64,000 bases of DNA from Nageia nagi. Taxonomy: Eukaryota; Pinophyta. Below are positions 46,150-58,884 of the stretch, in pieces. Each line of letters begins with the position of its first letter. Position 1 is the stretch's first letter. The position numbers and the translations under genes were made by a program. Below the pieces are notes generated by a model. It was not told the DNA's origin. It saw only the letters and a program-made list of their open reading frames with translations, and did not search any database. The stretch lies in contig JBITNC010000001.1 in the NCBI GenBank assembly GCA_050084985.1, positions 8,246,001 to 8,310,000 of the forward strand, read 5' to 3'.

Positions 46150-47660
46150 ATGACAACTTCTATCACCCCAAGAAAGCCAAATAACTCAAGTAAATGAGGT
46201 GATGAAAAATGCTTTATGAATATTTTCACAACCTGCTACTAAGTAGGAAGATACTCCAAGATGATAATACCATCTAGATGTTCTGGTGAATGAAATGAAT
46301 ATGAACCTCAATATACTTAATATGTTGATTCTCAACATGATTATGAGAAATGTGGATGGAACTTTGGTTTTCACACTAAAGAACTATAATTTGATCCTAT
46401 GGGAAACCAAACTTTGCTAATAATTGTACAAGTTAGAGAGCCTCATGACTCACAAGAACCACTACCTTGTACTCTACATCAATGTATGATAATGTAATAT
46501 ATTACTATTTCTTACAAGACCAAGTAATGGGATAAGTTCCAAGACAAAATATGTAGCCAAAGTTATGAATATAATCATCAAAAGAACCAAACCCAATATT
46601 AATCGGTGTAGCCAACCAACACTAGATCACCTTTGGTATAATGTAAATTAAAGTGTGTTGTTCTCCTCACATATTTAAGGATCCTATTGGCCAATTTCCA
46701 ATGAGTATCATGTGGAGACTATGAAAATTGAGAAATAATCTTAATTGCATAGGTAATATTAGGATGAGTATGTGTGAGGTACAAAAGACTTATGACTAGT
46801 TATCTATACAAAGTGGCATCACATAAAGGTCAAGGGCAAGAAGAAGTCAATGTAACTCCCATATGAAAAGGAGTTAGAGGAGGCTTGCAATTAGCCATTT
46901 GAAATCATTGAAGAAGATATAATGCATAATGATGTTGATATAATGAAATCTCTAAATTTATCTAAGTGACCTAAAATCTAAGAAAGTAGTGAGAAAGTCC
47001 AAGGTTTTTCATCTTATAGTGATGAAAGAGAGATTGTTGAATAGACTAAATGTGGGTAGTGGAGCTACCAATGAGAATTAGATCATCAACATACAAAAAA
47101 ATAAGGGTGATTTCCTCTCTCTCTCACCAAATATAAACTATAGGGTCATATTGATACCATACAAATCAATAAAGAGTAGAAAAGAATCCATCTTCTTGTA
47201 CCAAGCCTTAGATACTCGCTTAAGGCCATATAGAGACTCTTGAAGGTAACATATAAGTGAAGAATATATGAAAAATCTAATAGGTTGCTCCATATAAATT
47301 TATTCCTACAAATCATCATACAAGAAGGCATTCTTTACATCCATCTAAAAAATAGACTATCTTTATGATGCAACAAGAGCAACTACAAGGTGAATAAAAT
47401 CTATATTTGCTATAGGAGCAAAGGTATCAAAGTTTTCAATACCTTCAACTTGTAAAAACCACTTAGCTACAAGATGACATTTGTACTTATCAACATAACC
47501 ATATGCCACATACTTGATTCAAAAAACCCATTTACACTAAACCAACTTTCTCCTCTTAGGAAGAGAAATAATATCTCAAGTTTGATTCTTCATCAAAAAA
47601 GAATACTTTGCTACCATAGCATCATCCCACTCCGGTATCCCATGAGCCTATGAAAAAGAA
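46150..47660 (-). pseudogene. pol: Copia reverse transcriptase and RNase H (second element)
   Basis: The catalytic block reads LIFLYVDDLILIGSS near 47110-47070. RNase H begins with PHDTHWKLANRILKYVRRTT near 46715-46650 and continues LHYTKGDLVLVGYTD. Its tail near 46310 still shows HIKYIEVHIHFIHQN. Many frameshifts and stops. Parts of the fingers region near 47.3-47.6 kb are hard to read. Confidence 0.75.
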
Positions 47661-47671
47661 TATGAATCATT

Positions 47672-48220
47672 TTAAACTACATGTCCAATAAGTACATTAA
47701 CAATATAATGATGATGAGAAGGAGGAATATATTGAATTAAATATACTTCCTCTTTAATTGTAGTACAAGCCCACCTAATAAAGTTAATAGTAGGAGTAGG
47801 AGTAACAACATCAAGAATATCAACAACTATAGGAGTGTCCTCTACATTTAAAACATCAAGAGTGGTGTCATATGAGTCATCAAGAGAAACTAAAGAAGGA
47901 GGATCAAAAGGTTTCTCATCAAAATGAACATGTATGTGAAAGAAAATATTATGCATATCAAGATCAAGTAATTGATAAGACTTCACATCCTCATAATATC
48001 CAACAAAGATGAGCAACTTACTCTTCCTATCCAAAGCATTACATTGGTTATTTAGAATATATGCTGAACCATGACTACCAAAGACCTTGAAGAATGAGAC
48101 ATCCAACTTATTTATAGTCCAAGACTCTTCAAGTGTAAAATGTTTAAGGGCTTGATATGGTTTGTGATTTTGGATAAAATTTGCATAATTTACTGTGTAT
48201 GCCCAAATATCCCAAGCCAA
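47672..48220 (-). pseudogene. pol: Copia integrase, C-terminal part
   Basis: An open frame of 182 codons reads AVNY-like AYTVNYANFIQNHKPYQAL, then FFKVFGSHGSAYI and KLLIFVGYYEDVKSYQLLD, the typical end of a copia integrase core. The zinc finger and most of the catalytic core should lie between here and the protease at 48345, but only about 125 bases remain, so an internal deletion removed them. Confidence 0.8.
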
Positions 48221-48329
48221 TGTATACTCATATAATCAACATGAGAAATCAACTTAGTACCTAAAGTAGTATCATTAAAACCCTTAAATTGATAAAGCCT
48301 CAAAGAATGATCAACAAAACCCTTTATAA

Positions 48330-48775
48330 TCAATGACTATGGCTTCAAGAAATTATGAATCTCAAATGCCTGAGGTGGGAACAAAATAGTCCTCCTAGTA
48401 CTAGAATTACAATTATGATATGTAGAAAGAAAGTTGGTGGTGATATTAGGAGCATAGGCACATAAAAGATGCAACCTATATCAAGAATAATATCACACTT
48501 CACCTTAATTGTAATGCAAGAGGAATCACCAACCTCAATACTAAAATTAGAAATTATAGAAAGAGATGAAAAATACTTCTTGGAAGAATTCATATTATGT
48601 GTAGCACCTAAATCCAATACCCAACTCTTTAAAGGAGAATTAGATCAACCATGCACATTCAAAGCCTTACTAGATTCCTTAGGATAATCCTTAGGAATAT
48701 CAATTTTATGCTCTTTCATGGTATCTTCCAAAGTATACAACTTCTTGTAACATTTAACCATAGGATTATATGCAA
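48330..48775 (-). pseudogene. gag-pro: Copia gag end and protease
   Basis: One frame reads NPMVKCYKKLYTLEDTMKE and later SPLKSWVLDLGATHNMNSS, the protease active-site region with DLG where DSG is usual, preceded by one stop. It ends in CIFYVPML-like residues typical of copia protease. The zinc knuckle and the rest of gag are absent. Confidence 0.75.
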
Positions 48776-49259
48776 TTAATATGAATGCACTCTCAAATAA
48801 GAATTTATTGGGCTCAAAACATTACAATATTTCAAAAAAAAAAATTTAATTCAAATCAAATAATTGTAATGTATAATTATTTAAATATAGGTGCCAATGA
48901 AATAAATTCAAACCCAATTTCTAGCATGCAGAGAGAAAGATTCAAAGACATGTGAAAATTGAGATCCAATCAGTGATGCAAGGAGGAGGGGTGAAAGTAG
49001 TCACACTACATACAAATAGGTGCAAGGGAGGGCCAAGTAAGCACCAAAATGGGAAAAAGTAAATAAGATGTATGCTATCAAGGGGCATAACCTATAACAA
49101 GAGATTGAGAGGAGCACATCTCACACAAGTGTTAAGGATTTTAAGAGCATAAGCATCGATATCTATACAATGTCATTATGTGAGGTAAGGTTAGCCATAT
49201 GAAGGTGGTCTAGGTGAGCTAAGAGGGATTTTGATCCATAAACTATAAGATTACAATTT

Positions 49260-50340
49260 GTAATTTAATCTTTACTTAGGATCAATTCACACTTAAAACA
49301 ATTAAGTGCTTGTAAAGGAAATTCAGGAAACAAATTGTAAACATAGAGAAGAGAAAAGCATTCACCAAAGAAGAGATAAGCAAGATTTATCCTGGTTCAC
49401 CCAGTGTGGGCTACATCCTGCTCAAAAGATCTCTACTATCAATGGGTAGAATCACTTTACAAGGCCTCCAAGGTCCTTTAAAACCTCCTCTCACATTCAC
49501 AATACACTCTCAGCTCTAAAAATCACAACAAAACTAAAACACTTCCTGAAATCCTCTTTCTTCCCTCTCCTATACAATTTGCTCCCCTTTTATACAAATT
49601 TGGAGCTAAAATTGGAGAGAATTACAACTAGGAAATTCAACAAAAAACCTATTTTTAGATACCCATTAACCTCCTTGATCTTCCTATCAAATTTGGGCTC
49701 AAATAGTTGCAAAAATCTCCCAAGATCGAGCTCTAAAATTGAAAAACATGCTCGCTGGACTGTTATAGGCTTACAAGATAAACTCAGCCCAATAATAGGA
49801 CCTTAGGTGAATCAAAAATCATGAAAAACCTTTGAAAAATGCCAAAATACATTAAAATACTCCAAAAATGGGTGGGTGCATTATGGTGCTAACATGTGGC
49901 ATGTTCTGGGATGAAGTCAACTTTGGTTGACTGACAACTAAGCTGATTGGGTGGTTTGGCTCACATGGATGGGTGCAGGTGGCTTGGCGGTCATACGAGT
50001 TGGCTGGAAATGTTGGTGGGTCATGGTCAACTGATCAACCTCGTCTCATGTAGGCCTCCACATGGTCTGGTGCTTCCACACATGCCTCCTCCTCCGACGT
50101 GGTCCTTGCCATGCCTACATGGCTGTACAGTGGCAGGCGAGTCCTACCATATATTTGATTTTTTTTTTTTCAAAAATACACAAACTAGAATTAATGCCAT
50201 ATCTTCCACATACATACTCGGATTCTTGATTCGAAAGAAGCATCAGAAAGCTAAAGACAAGATAATCACAATGAACACACTAAAATGGAGATTACTAAAT
50301 GTTGAAGGGATCCAAATTTTCAGATCAGATTTTATGATTT
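49260..50340 (-). repeat. Probable copia-type LTR (solo or 5' LTR)
   Basis: The minus strand has GTATAAAAGGGGAG (TATA box at 49587-49595) and, downstream, GTAGCCCACACTGGGTGAAC followed by CAGGATAAATC, a sequence common in plant copia LTRs after the transcription start. The borders are uncertain and no second copy is found. It may be the 5' LTR of the truncated copia element to the left, or a solo LTR. A short T run and GC-richer stretch near 49.95-50.13 kb are part of it. Confidence 0.5.
49587..49595 (-). promoter_or_regulatory. TATA box in the probable LTR
   Basis: GTATAAAAG on the minus strand, about 130 bases upstream of the GTAGCCCACA block that usually follows the start site in such LTRs. 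Confidence 0.5.
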
Positions 50341-50344
50341 TGTG

Positions 50345-52179
50345 AAGCATCAAGAGTAGTGATTATCTAGGATAACACCAAAAAATAAAAAAAATTATAA
50401 AGAGAATTTAATGATCCATGTTTGAATTCCATAATTTTAGTTAATGCCCTTCAATGATTTCTTACCACCTATTATGCACCTACTAGCTTTAATGTTATTG
50501 CAGGTATGTTGTTGCGCTCATAATTCTCAAAGATAAGATCTAAGATTGATGTAGATTTGATTTTGTACTCCAACATGGTGCCTAGATTCTCCAACTATTA
50601 TTGGGATCTCCATTTATGTTCTACCTACTATTGATCACAAAATAACCCTAATGATTTTTTAATTTTTCAAATTGCATTTTATAATTCAATAGTGGTTTTT
50701 CAATGAATAGGGTCATGGGATAGTGCATTGGTGAAGTTGTATCCTTGTTTAGTCTCTATAATAGAATAGTTCCTTATGATTTGAAGGTAAAAAGTATAAA
50801 AAAGAGACAAATTAGGCAACTACAAACATAAAAATAATAATAAATAACTAATAGCAGGTGCAAAAAGCAAATACTAAAGTTAAATAATAGAAAACAAACT
50901 AAACCTATCAAGCTCAAGCACTATTAGTCAAGGCTGTAGCCCATAACTAAGAACTATGGGAATAATAAATTAGCCCAAACTTAGGGTCTTGTGATTGCAT
51001 TTCAAAGACACAAACATAATAATATGCATTCATACCTCCATGAATAATAAATTAAATAGCCACATGGAGAAGATGGAAAACTAATTGTATTAAACTAAAA
51101 GCATGAGGTCACATATATTATAAGGAGGGTGAAAATGGTCAAAGTTTGACCCTTTTATTGTTTATTTATAAATATTCATAGATAAATATAGAGTATGAGG
51201 ATATAATGTCCATAATTCCTATAGAAGTACAAAATTTAATGTTTAGATGTCTATGTGTAATATTCTGTAAATTACTACGTCTATCAAGGTGGCTGATGTA
51301 GTTGTGAATTATTTTAATAATTTCTTCATTAAGTAGGAAAATCTAGTAGTTTTGTAGCAATATTCTATGACTACCTCATTTGGATTTAGTCACCTTTTAA
51401 TAATGTTCAATGCTTTGCATGACTAGTACTCATTGTAATGTACTTGTATAATATTTCCTTCTCCTAGACTCTATAATTGTAACTTTGACTACTTCTGATT
51501 AGTTAATGTATAACAAGTCTTTTAGTTGTTTGGTTGATCATTATCAAAATAAATATTAATCTACAACATATGATGTAACCAAATTCTCATGTCAATGGGA
51601 AATGTGTATTGATGTTGACCCATTGACATGGAATTGGGGATCCCACATCTAGATTGGATGGAACCAAGTGTTAGTGCAAGTGTTTTGGTCTTTATGAAAG
51701 TCTCTTATTTCCTCTGGGTGTTATGTTTTACTATATTTTTTAGGAGCTTCTTATTAGTGGGTAATCATCAATTTCTAGGAATTTTTAGGCTTTGTTTTAC
51801 CATAGATTGTGCCTTTAGTTATGGGTATTTTATAGCTGGGGTAGTGTAGTTAATTGGGAATCCTCTAGATTTTATTATTCATTGCTATCTTCTTATAGAG
51901 TGTAGGATCGTAAACATGGGGATGCCATCCTTTAATAAAATTTCTTTAGTTCTAATATATATTTATAGATAGTTACCATATGAGCTCTATAGGATTGGGG
52001 CACTTAGAGTCAAGACATGCATCATCACATAAAATCACCTTGACTCTATCCACCTATGATTCTTAACAAAATGAAACATGACTAACAACTCCTTGAAGTA
52101 AGTTCCTAGGTTCCAAAAGACACTAATAATATTGAATATAAAATCATACAAATAAGGAGGGGAATAAAAAGTGTGAGAA
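50345..52179. other. AT-rich region without recognisable gene
   Basis: No conserved frame is seen. The plus frame at 51.63-51.85 kb (73 codons, Phe- and Leu-rich) has no recognisable motif and is probably chance. Confidence 0.5.
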
Positions 52180-55150
52180 ATAGAGAGTAATGAGTTTTAG
52201 TAATTTTTTTGGAAGGGGACATAGTTACCTTTACAAAATAATTATGAAACACAATATTTCTGGTGGATATCTAGGGATTTTGGCTTGATGGAGTGTACAA
52301 ACCTTCAACCACATCTAGTTTGATACTCAAACCTCTAGGAAATGTATCCTTAACTACAACAAAAATCATCTTGATCTCCTCTACCATATTTTATGCATAA
52401 GTAGGGATGGATTCTACAAAGTTTAGTTGGCACTGGTATTTATTTAATTCTATAACAATATTTGGAGCATTTATAAAATGAGAAGTCAAATCCTAAGAAA
52501 TATGGTTGAGGTTCATTAGACTATTTATTTCCTTTGTGAAATTATCCATGGATTTTACTTAATGGATGTGTTTTTCATGAAATCCATCCATTCTGCAACT
52601 AGCTCTTTAAGGTGTCCTTTCTTCCATAGTGGTGGTATTATTTTTTCATCAATATTAGTTAACTCCTTCATGATATAGTACTTTTGTAGATTGAAAATTG
52701 CTTATCTATACCTTAACTCCTAACAACTAAGGCTTGCTTGGAGTCTTGTGAGAAGTGAGCTATATCCTCCACTATTGCCATTGCTACCCATTATTCTACA
52801 TGGTTACTCTCATCAACACTTATATTCTCTATGTCCTAATATCTTTCTTCAAAGCATGTTAATCTAGTTATGGCCTTCCCCAAATCTTCTACTACTTGAT
52901 CTTAATTAAGACCAAAATATTTTTAGTTACTAATTCCACCAATGTATATTTTTCTTCAACCAATATTTATACCAGATGTTGAATGTCCTTGTTTAGGGTG
53001 GATATGGCTTCCTATGTATCTTGCAGTTCCTTATTTAATTTTTCTAATTATTCTTTCCTATAATTTACTAGTTTCTTATTTAAATCTTCTTCTTGGGTTC
53101 TAGTTTTTGCAATCTCCTTATTAATCACATCTATTAATGCATCGACTTTATTTTAGCTCTTTCTTGCTATTCTAGTAAGTAGTGTTTAGTTTTTATCTTA
53201 GGCTCATATTTTCAACTTCTAAAGCTCTTATCCTCCTCATCAATCCTTTATTATCTTCCTTTTATATATCTAACTTTTTAGTCAAATATATCACCTCAAC
53301 CTCAATGTTTTCTTATAAGTTTCTACCTATTTTATCAATCGTTAACATTGAGCATGTTCTTTAGTAATAAGTAGGGGCTTATCCATATGATCCTAAATTA
53401 TAGTTGGCTCTAGATGATTCTCCATAGGTGTACCTTGAATCAACATAATTCCCATTTGCATCACTCCTTCATTCAAACTGGTCATCACCCAAACTTGATG
53501 CTCTGATAATTTTATATTTTCCATGATTATCTTTGACCAATTTAATGTTTTGGATATTTTTGTAAATATGGTCATTATGTGTCCCATAGTTGTTTGATGC
53601 ATCATTGATTATCTACTAGGACCCAAAAGCTCTTATGTTTTCTTTGAAAATATCCCTATTAAAAACATTTTTATTTCTTTTGTTACTTTTTCTATATCTA
53701 TGGGTTGTTGTTATGATTCTTGATTGGTGCCTTGGTTTATTAGGCTGCTGGAGTCAGGATTCTTTTGTCCTTCATATTTCTACCCTATATTTCTTTTATT
53801 TACTCTTATGGCCTTTTAGTATATGCATTCTTCTATTTTCCCTATGTACCTCCTAATTTGAATGCTACTTTTCCCTATAGTTGCAACTTAGGTAGTGAAT
53901 GTACATTAATTTTTGGTCATGAGTCTATTCTAGTCCAAAAGCTTGACCCTAGTTTTTATAAATTACTATATTTATTAGTTTTGAATTCTTTTCTTTTTGA
54001 ATTCCCCTAGCTTGTTATCATCTTGGCTTTCTTTTCTTTATTTTCTTTTTTCCTTATTGGTTTGATCCTCTAAATATTTTGATTCCTAGTCCCTGGATTT
54101 TTTCTTTTATTCTTTCTTCTATAGACTAGATCTATAATAATGTCTTTCATCTTACCTTACTTTTTTCTTCATATGTTAGGATATCTTTTTTGGAATTTTC
54201 AATCTCAAGATTCTACTTTTTAGTAGTAGATTATTCTTTCTCTTATTATTCTTGTTTGTCTTTAGACTCTTGATGAATTTTTCTTGGAAAAACATCATCC
54301 ATTGGGTTTGCATCATATGTCACAACCCACACTTCATCTCATGCAAATCTAGCATATTTATTAGAATTTGGGTTCTTTAAAGAACATGATTCATATGTGA
54401 AAAGTGTAAAGTATTGTTGCTGGGTAGATGTCTATCCAAGTTATTCCAACTATCCCAATAAAGTTTTGGAAAGCACAAAATCCTTTCTCTTATTGCTCCA
54501 TAGCATTTTTTCATAGATATTCTTCTAAGTTCATCCATGGTTTGATGCCTGGTTGAAATTAGAATCTTTAACCATTTCAACCTATTCATTTATCATGTTT
54601 ACAAATTATTTGAAGTATGACCTTATCTCATGGATGAATCTAAGAGGCTTAGTATTTCTCATGATTTTCAAAGCAATAGAACCCAATTTTTCATAACATG
54701 ACTATGTGATATCCATTATTTGCAACTAATTTTCTTCAACCAAATACTCCTTTATTCTCTTGTACACCTAAACCATTTTTTCTAAAGTCACTTTTAGTAC
54801 TACACAAGGATATTTTATAAATCCTTTCAAATTCCTAGAGGCTCCCTAGAGTAATTACCACTCATTAATTTACCTCACACATTCCAGTGAATAGATTTAC
54901 ATTATGATAAACTTGGGCAAAATTAGTAAGGTAGAAGAAAATCTATATATTAAGATAATAGTCATATTCTTCATGAAGTACCAATCCCCTACTTCCATTC
55001 ATCTAGTTTGAATAATAATCTACAATTTTTATCTAGCCTTCAAGGTAGTGATCCAACTAGTGATTCCCATGTTGGGGTATAGAATAATTCCATGAACTTA
55101 TAGTAAGAGCTACAGTTATTCTTCCTTAACATGTGACATATAAGATCTAT
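52180..55150 (-). pseudogene. Relic of an unrecognised coiled-coil protein
   Basis: I do not recognise this gene. From about 55150 to 52180 the minus strand reads as protein over long stretches, with stops mostly where glutamine would fit. An N-terminal part has landmarks FYTPTWESLVGSLP, RNLKGFIKYPCVVLKVTLEK, SIALKIMRNTKPLRFIHEI and DEVWVVTYDANPMDDVFPRK. A Lys-rich linker follows, then a polar stretch (NNYGTHNDHIYKNIQNIKLV). A long coiled coil runs from about 53330 to 52900 (LMRRIRALEVENMSL, VDALIDVINKEIAKTRTQEE). The C-terminal part includes ERY.DIENISVDESNHVE and VVKDTFPRGLSIKLDVVEGL. The whole could have been 850-950 residues. It may be a transposon-borne ORF or a decayed host gene. A partial relative may be at 58.9-60.1 kb. 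Confidence 0.5.
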
Positions 55151-55394
55151 TCATTATCTAGGTGATGCTGATTTATTATCACCTTATAAATATAGTAGGA
55201 TTTTGATATAATGCTAACTAGACCAGGTACATTGAGTACCTAATGTTGATAGAAATTATGTAATGTACACATGCTTATGTATCACTAACACAAGGGGGGT
55301 CATTGTTAAAAAATAGTAAATACCACATGCAAAAATACAGGGCGTATTTTTAATATCTAGTTCAACTAGTAGTATATTAGTAAGTATTTTATAA

Positions 55395-55487
55395 GGGGAG
55401 GGGGTAGGGGTATTTAGGAAAAGAAGGGGTGGGATGTTATGGAGGGGCAAGTAGTACATAGTTGAGGGTGGGGGGTTGGGGGGAGGT
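55395..55487 (+). other. G-tract cluster with quadruplex potential
   Basis: Runs of four, five, four, four and three G at 55395-55433 and GGGTGGGGGGTTGGGGGG at 55466-55483 stand out in a very AT-rich background. The first group fits a four-tract quadruplex pattern. No gene overlaps. Confidence 0.6.
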
Positions 55488-58400
55488 GGTATATTTTAAA
55501 AATATGGGGTTTAATAAATTTAAAAGGGAGATGGTAAATTTTAAAAATAGGGAGATTTGTAATAAACCTATTTTTGCACATGTTTTGAAGACTTTCTACT
55601 AAGTGACCCCCCTATGATCACTAACAAAGTATCCTCCTATTAAACAAATTAATATGGGAGTAGCTCAATCTCTAAAGCTAGCCGATTATACCTTTATTTA
55701 TTTGATCAAAACACTTATCAAAGGACAAGTTGTAGGAAAGAAATAAAAGATCAAGGAACTAGAAATAAATGCAAAAGGATAAGGGGCAAGAAAGGAATGA
55801 ATGTTAAAGGCCATCCAAAGCATCCATTATAGAAGACCCATGCTGGTTGAAGCATCCAAACTAATAGCCACTAAAATAATAAATGGAATTCTAAGCAAAC
55901 TAAACCCAGATGGAAACTTTATAGATATGAATAAATTATAGACTTAATTCAACATCCATGAATTGCAAAAAAATATATTACACAAGAATTTAAGAATATA
56001 ATGAAGTAAATCGCAATTGAGAGATTAAGAAGCTTGATTTATTAAGAAATAGTAGAAAGCATAACTTACATCACAAGGGGTAAACATTTGCATTGTTTGA
56101 TCATTTATACATTGATCAAGGTGGTATATATAGCTTGATCATCAAAATATATTCTAAAAGAAATAACTAACTAATTCATATGACATCATATTTTACAATC
56201 AATAATAACTATTATCAATTACAAGGAATCTAACAATAATCATCATAAAATCTAACTAAGATCTTTTTGTCAACTCATCTGCCAACTTATCTTGAAAATT
56301 CTTGGCCATGTTGGGTCTAGTTGAAGTTTTTAGAGCGTATTTCCACTTAGCTACTTCTCAAATCTTCAATTTTGAACTTGAGGTAATCAATTTGTATAAG
56401 AAATACAACTTTCTTACACTTTGGTGGAGCTTTTTGGTCTTCATTGTCACCACTCTCTAGAAAAGGAAAATATCATGACATGTAAGCATATTAGAATGCT
56501 CATAATGTTCTTGCACTCTGATGGAATCATTTTGAGTACAAGTCCCTTGGATTTTGGTGGAGTCAATCATATCATAATACGAATGGGTTCTTGCAATGGA
56601 ACACTCTTGCACTTTGATGGAGTTTACTTAACACTAAAATTTTTGGGTTCTAACAAAGTTATTTAAAGTATCAAAACATCACTAAGCATATAATCTAGTA
56701 CATTTCTACAAAATGCATTAGTGAAGGCATGAAAAATATATACAATAATATATCTCCTTATACCTTTTGAATTAAAAATATGTATGCATTCTAATAACTT
56801 ACTCATTGACTTGTACCACTAGATCATGAACTTATATTTCAAAGTTTAGGATGTCTCATCCTTTTTCTTCAATATTTCTTGCACATGGGCCTAATCTTCA
56901 TATGTGGGAATACTAGTATTCTATATAATAAGTGCAAATGAAACAAATAGATTTACCAAGAGGTTTTTGATTATCAAACATATTTGTTATTCTTTCAAAA
57001 TTACACTCTGTAAGGAGGGTAACATTCTGCTATTCCTTTATTCTTTCATTCATTTACTCTTTCTCAATAAAATTCATGCTTTTAATTTCCATTTCTTACT
57101 CCCCTTTCATTATTTTATAAGTGTTGCAATGAGTGTATAGTCTTTACACTTAGTCATTTTTATCAAATTTTGTTAAGATTAGGAAATTTTGGATCATATT
57201 TACATTACTAGATCTTAATCTTGTAAATGCTAGTTAAAATCACCATGTTGTTTAGGGTGGGTATTGTTTGTTTAGTCATTTGGATCAAATCTAGGAATTG
57301 TATATAATCCATGATAATGGGTGTCAATCTTTAATAGCTAGCTAAGTCTTTTTTGGGTCTTATTATCAGGTGTTGTTATGTAAGTAAGTCCTGTATATTT
57401 TTCTTACAATATAATTGAGTATTTATTGATAATTGTACATAGGTATAAGGTCAAAAGGCACTTTTATTTTGTCTAAGTCATGTTCAAGAGATAATGTAAC
57501 TTGTAAGGGAAGTAAGTGTCATGTTTGGCTAATATGGGAACTCAAGTTTTATAAAAGTTATATTCTATAGACTTAGGTACTTATTTCAGGTAGTATTGTA
57601 AATATAAGTTATTTTTAAGTTGAATCAATCAATAGGTAATGTTCTAGAGCCTATGGATTTCTAGAGGAAAAGTTGTACCATACACTAAAAAGTAGTAAGA
57701 AATGAGTTAGTCCATCAGCAAGTGTTATCAATGGATCAAGCAACAAGATATATTTGAGTAGGTTCATTCTATAGAACCCACCAATTTTGAGTGATGAAAT
57801 CACACCTTTTGTTTAAAATCAGTGGGTGATAAGGCAATTTTTAGTCAGTCAATAGACCTTGCTAGAGCAAGCAAGATCCTCTTTGTTGAGAAGAAAATTA
57901 TGAGATAAGGGGAATACTTAGGTCCAATTAATCAAGAGTGTTTGACCCCTAGGGCTCTATCAATGTGTTTACTTTGACTCATTTTCACATGGCAATAACA
58001 GTTCTTCCTTAGGCTTCAATTTTATATCTTCCATTTCTTTCATAGTTACCATAACCTAGAGCTAGAGTGATATTCATAAATAGTTGTAGAAAGTTAGATG
58101 GCTATCGATAAAGCATAAGGAAAAACTATACCAATCAAGATAGAGGACCATACTTTGATAATCAACTATAGTTTATATAGGATACAATCAAAGAAAAATA
58201 TGAGAGATTATGATTGAGAATGTACATAAATTTAGAATTTATAGATTCCCAAATATTGGTGCTGATTGTAATAAGTCATTATGCAATTTGGCATAGTTAT
58301 AGATATAAGTTGTACATTTGTAAATAGTTGTTTATTTCTATTCTTATTCAATAGTGTAATTAAGGGAAATAATGGTGGACAACCACCCATTGTATATATA

Positions 58401-58884
58401 CATTCTTATAAATAGTGGATTGTTAAAGGTCCATGGGGTCAAACATTTTAGCAAGGTTGCCCATTATAAGCTCTACTTTCATACATGATACTGTAATACA
58501 ATTATACTTTTCCCTTTGCAATTTATGGCTATTTATTATGTTTCATGAATATTATGTATGAAACATTATCTTAAGTTGTGGCTATGTATTGTGATTGCGA
58601 GACCCCAAGAGTAATTCCTAGGATAATTAGTTTCAATTTTCTTTTTGTAGTTTGTTTTTCTACCTCTTTCTTATTAATATCATATTTTTATCTCTTTCCA
58701 ATTACTTTTGACCTTTTCCATAGGTAAGAACTGACCTATAACCCAAAGATTGATTTAGCAGAAAACCCCCATGAGCACACTGTTCCACCACTTTTTACTA
58801 TTTTAAGAACCCTACTATTATAGGTAATGGAGAACATGAATAGAACAAACCCTAGAGGTTACATTATACTAATCAATAGTATCT
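55488..58884. other. AT-rich region without recognisable gene
   Basis: I find no conserved frame. Near 56.41-56.63 kb the word TTTGGTGGAG or TTTGATGGAG, preceded by TTGCAC or similar, recurs about four times at irregular spacing; this may be an old repeat. Otherwise nothing can be supported. Confidence 0.45.

Larger units (their letters stand above)
46141..48775 (-). mobile_element. Truncated Ty1/copia retrotransposon
   Basis: Copia domains appear on the minus strand in order: gag end and protease, a shortened integrase, reverse transcriptase, RNase H. A purine-rich ATTAGGGGG near 46148 followed by TGATGAG may be the polypurine tract and 3' LTR start, but the gypsy LTR begins only 160 bases further, so most of that LTR is not visible. 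Gag is missing beyond 48775. Confidence 0.8.

Noticed and set aside
53393-53605. 70-codon ATG frame on the minus strand
   Set aside because: The neighbouring frame connects better with the protein-like sequence on both sides, so this is a shadow.
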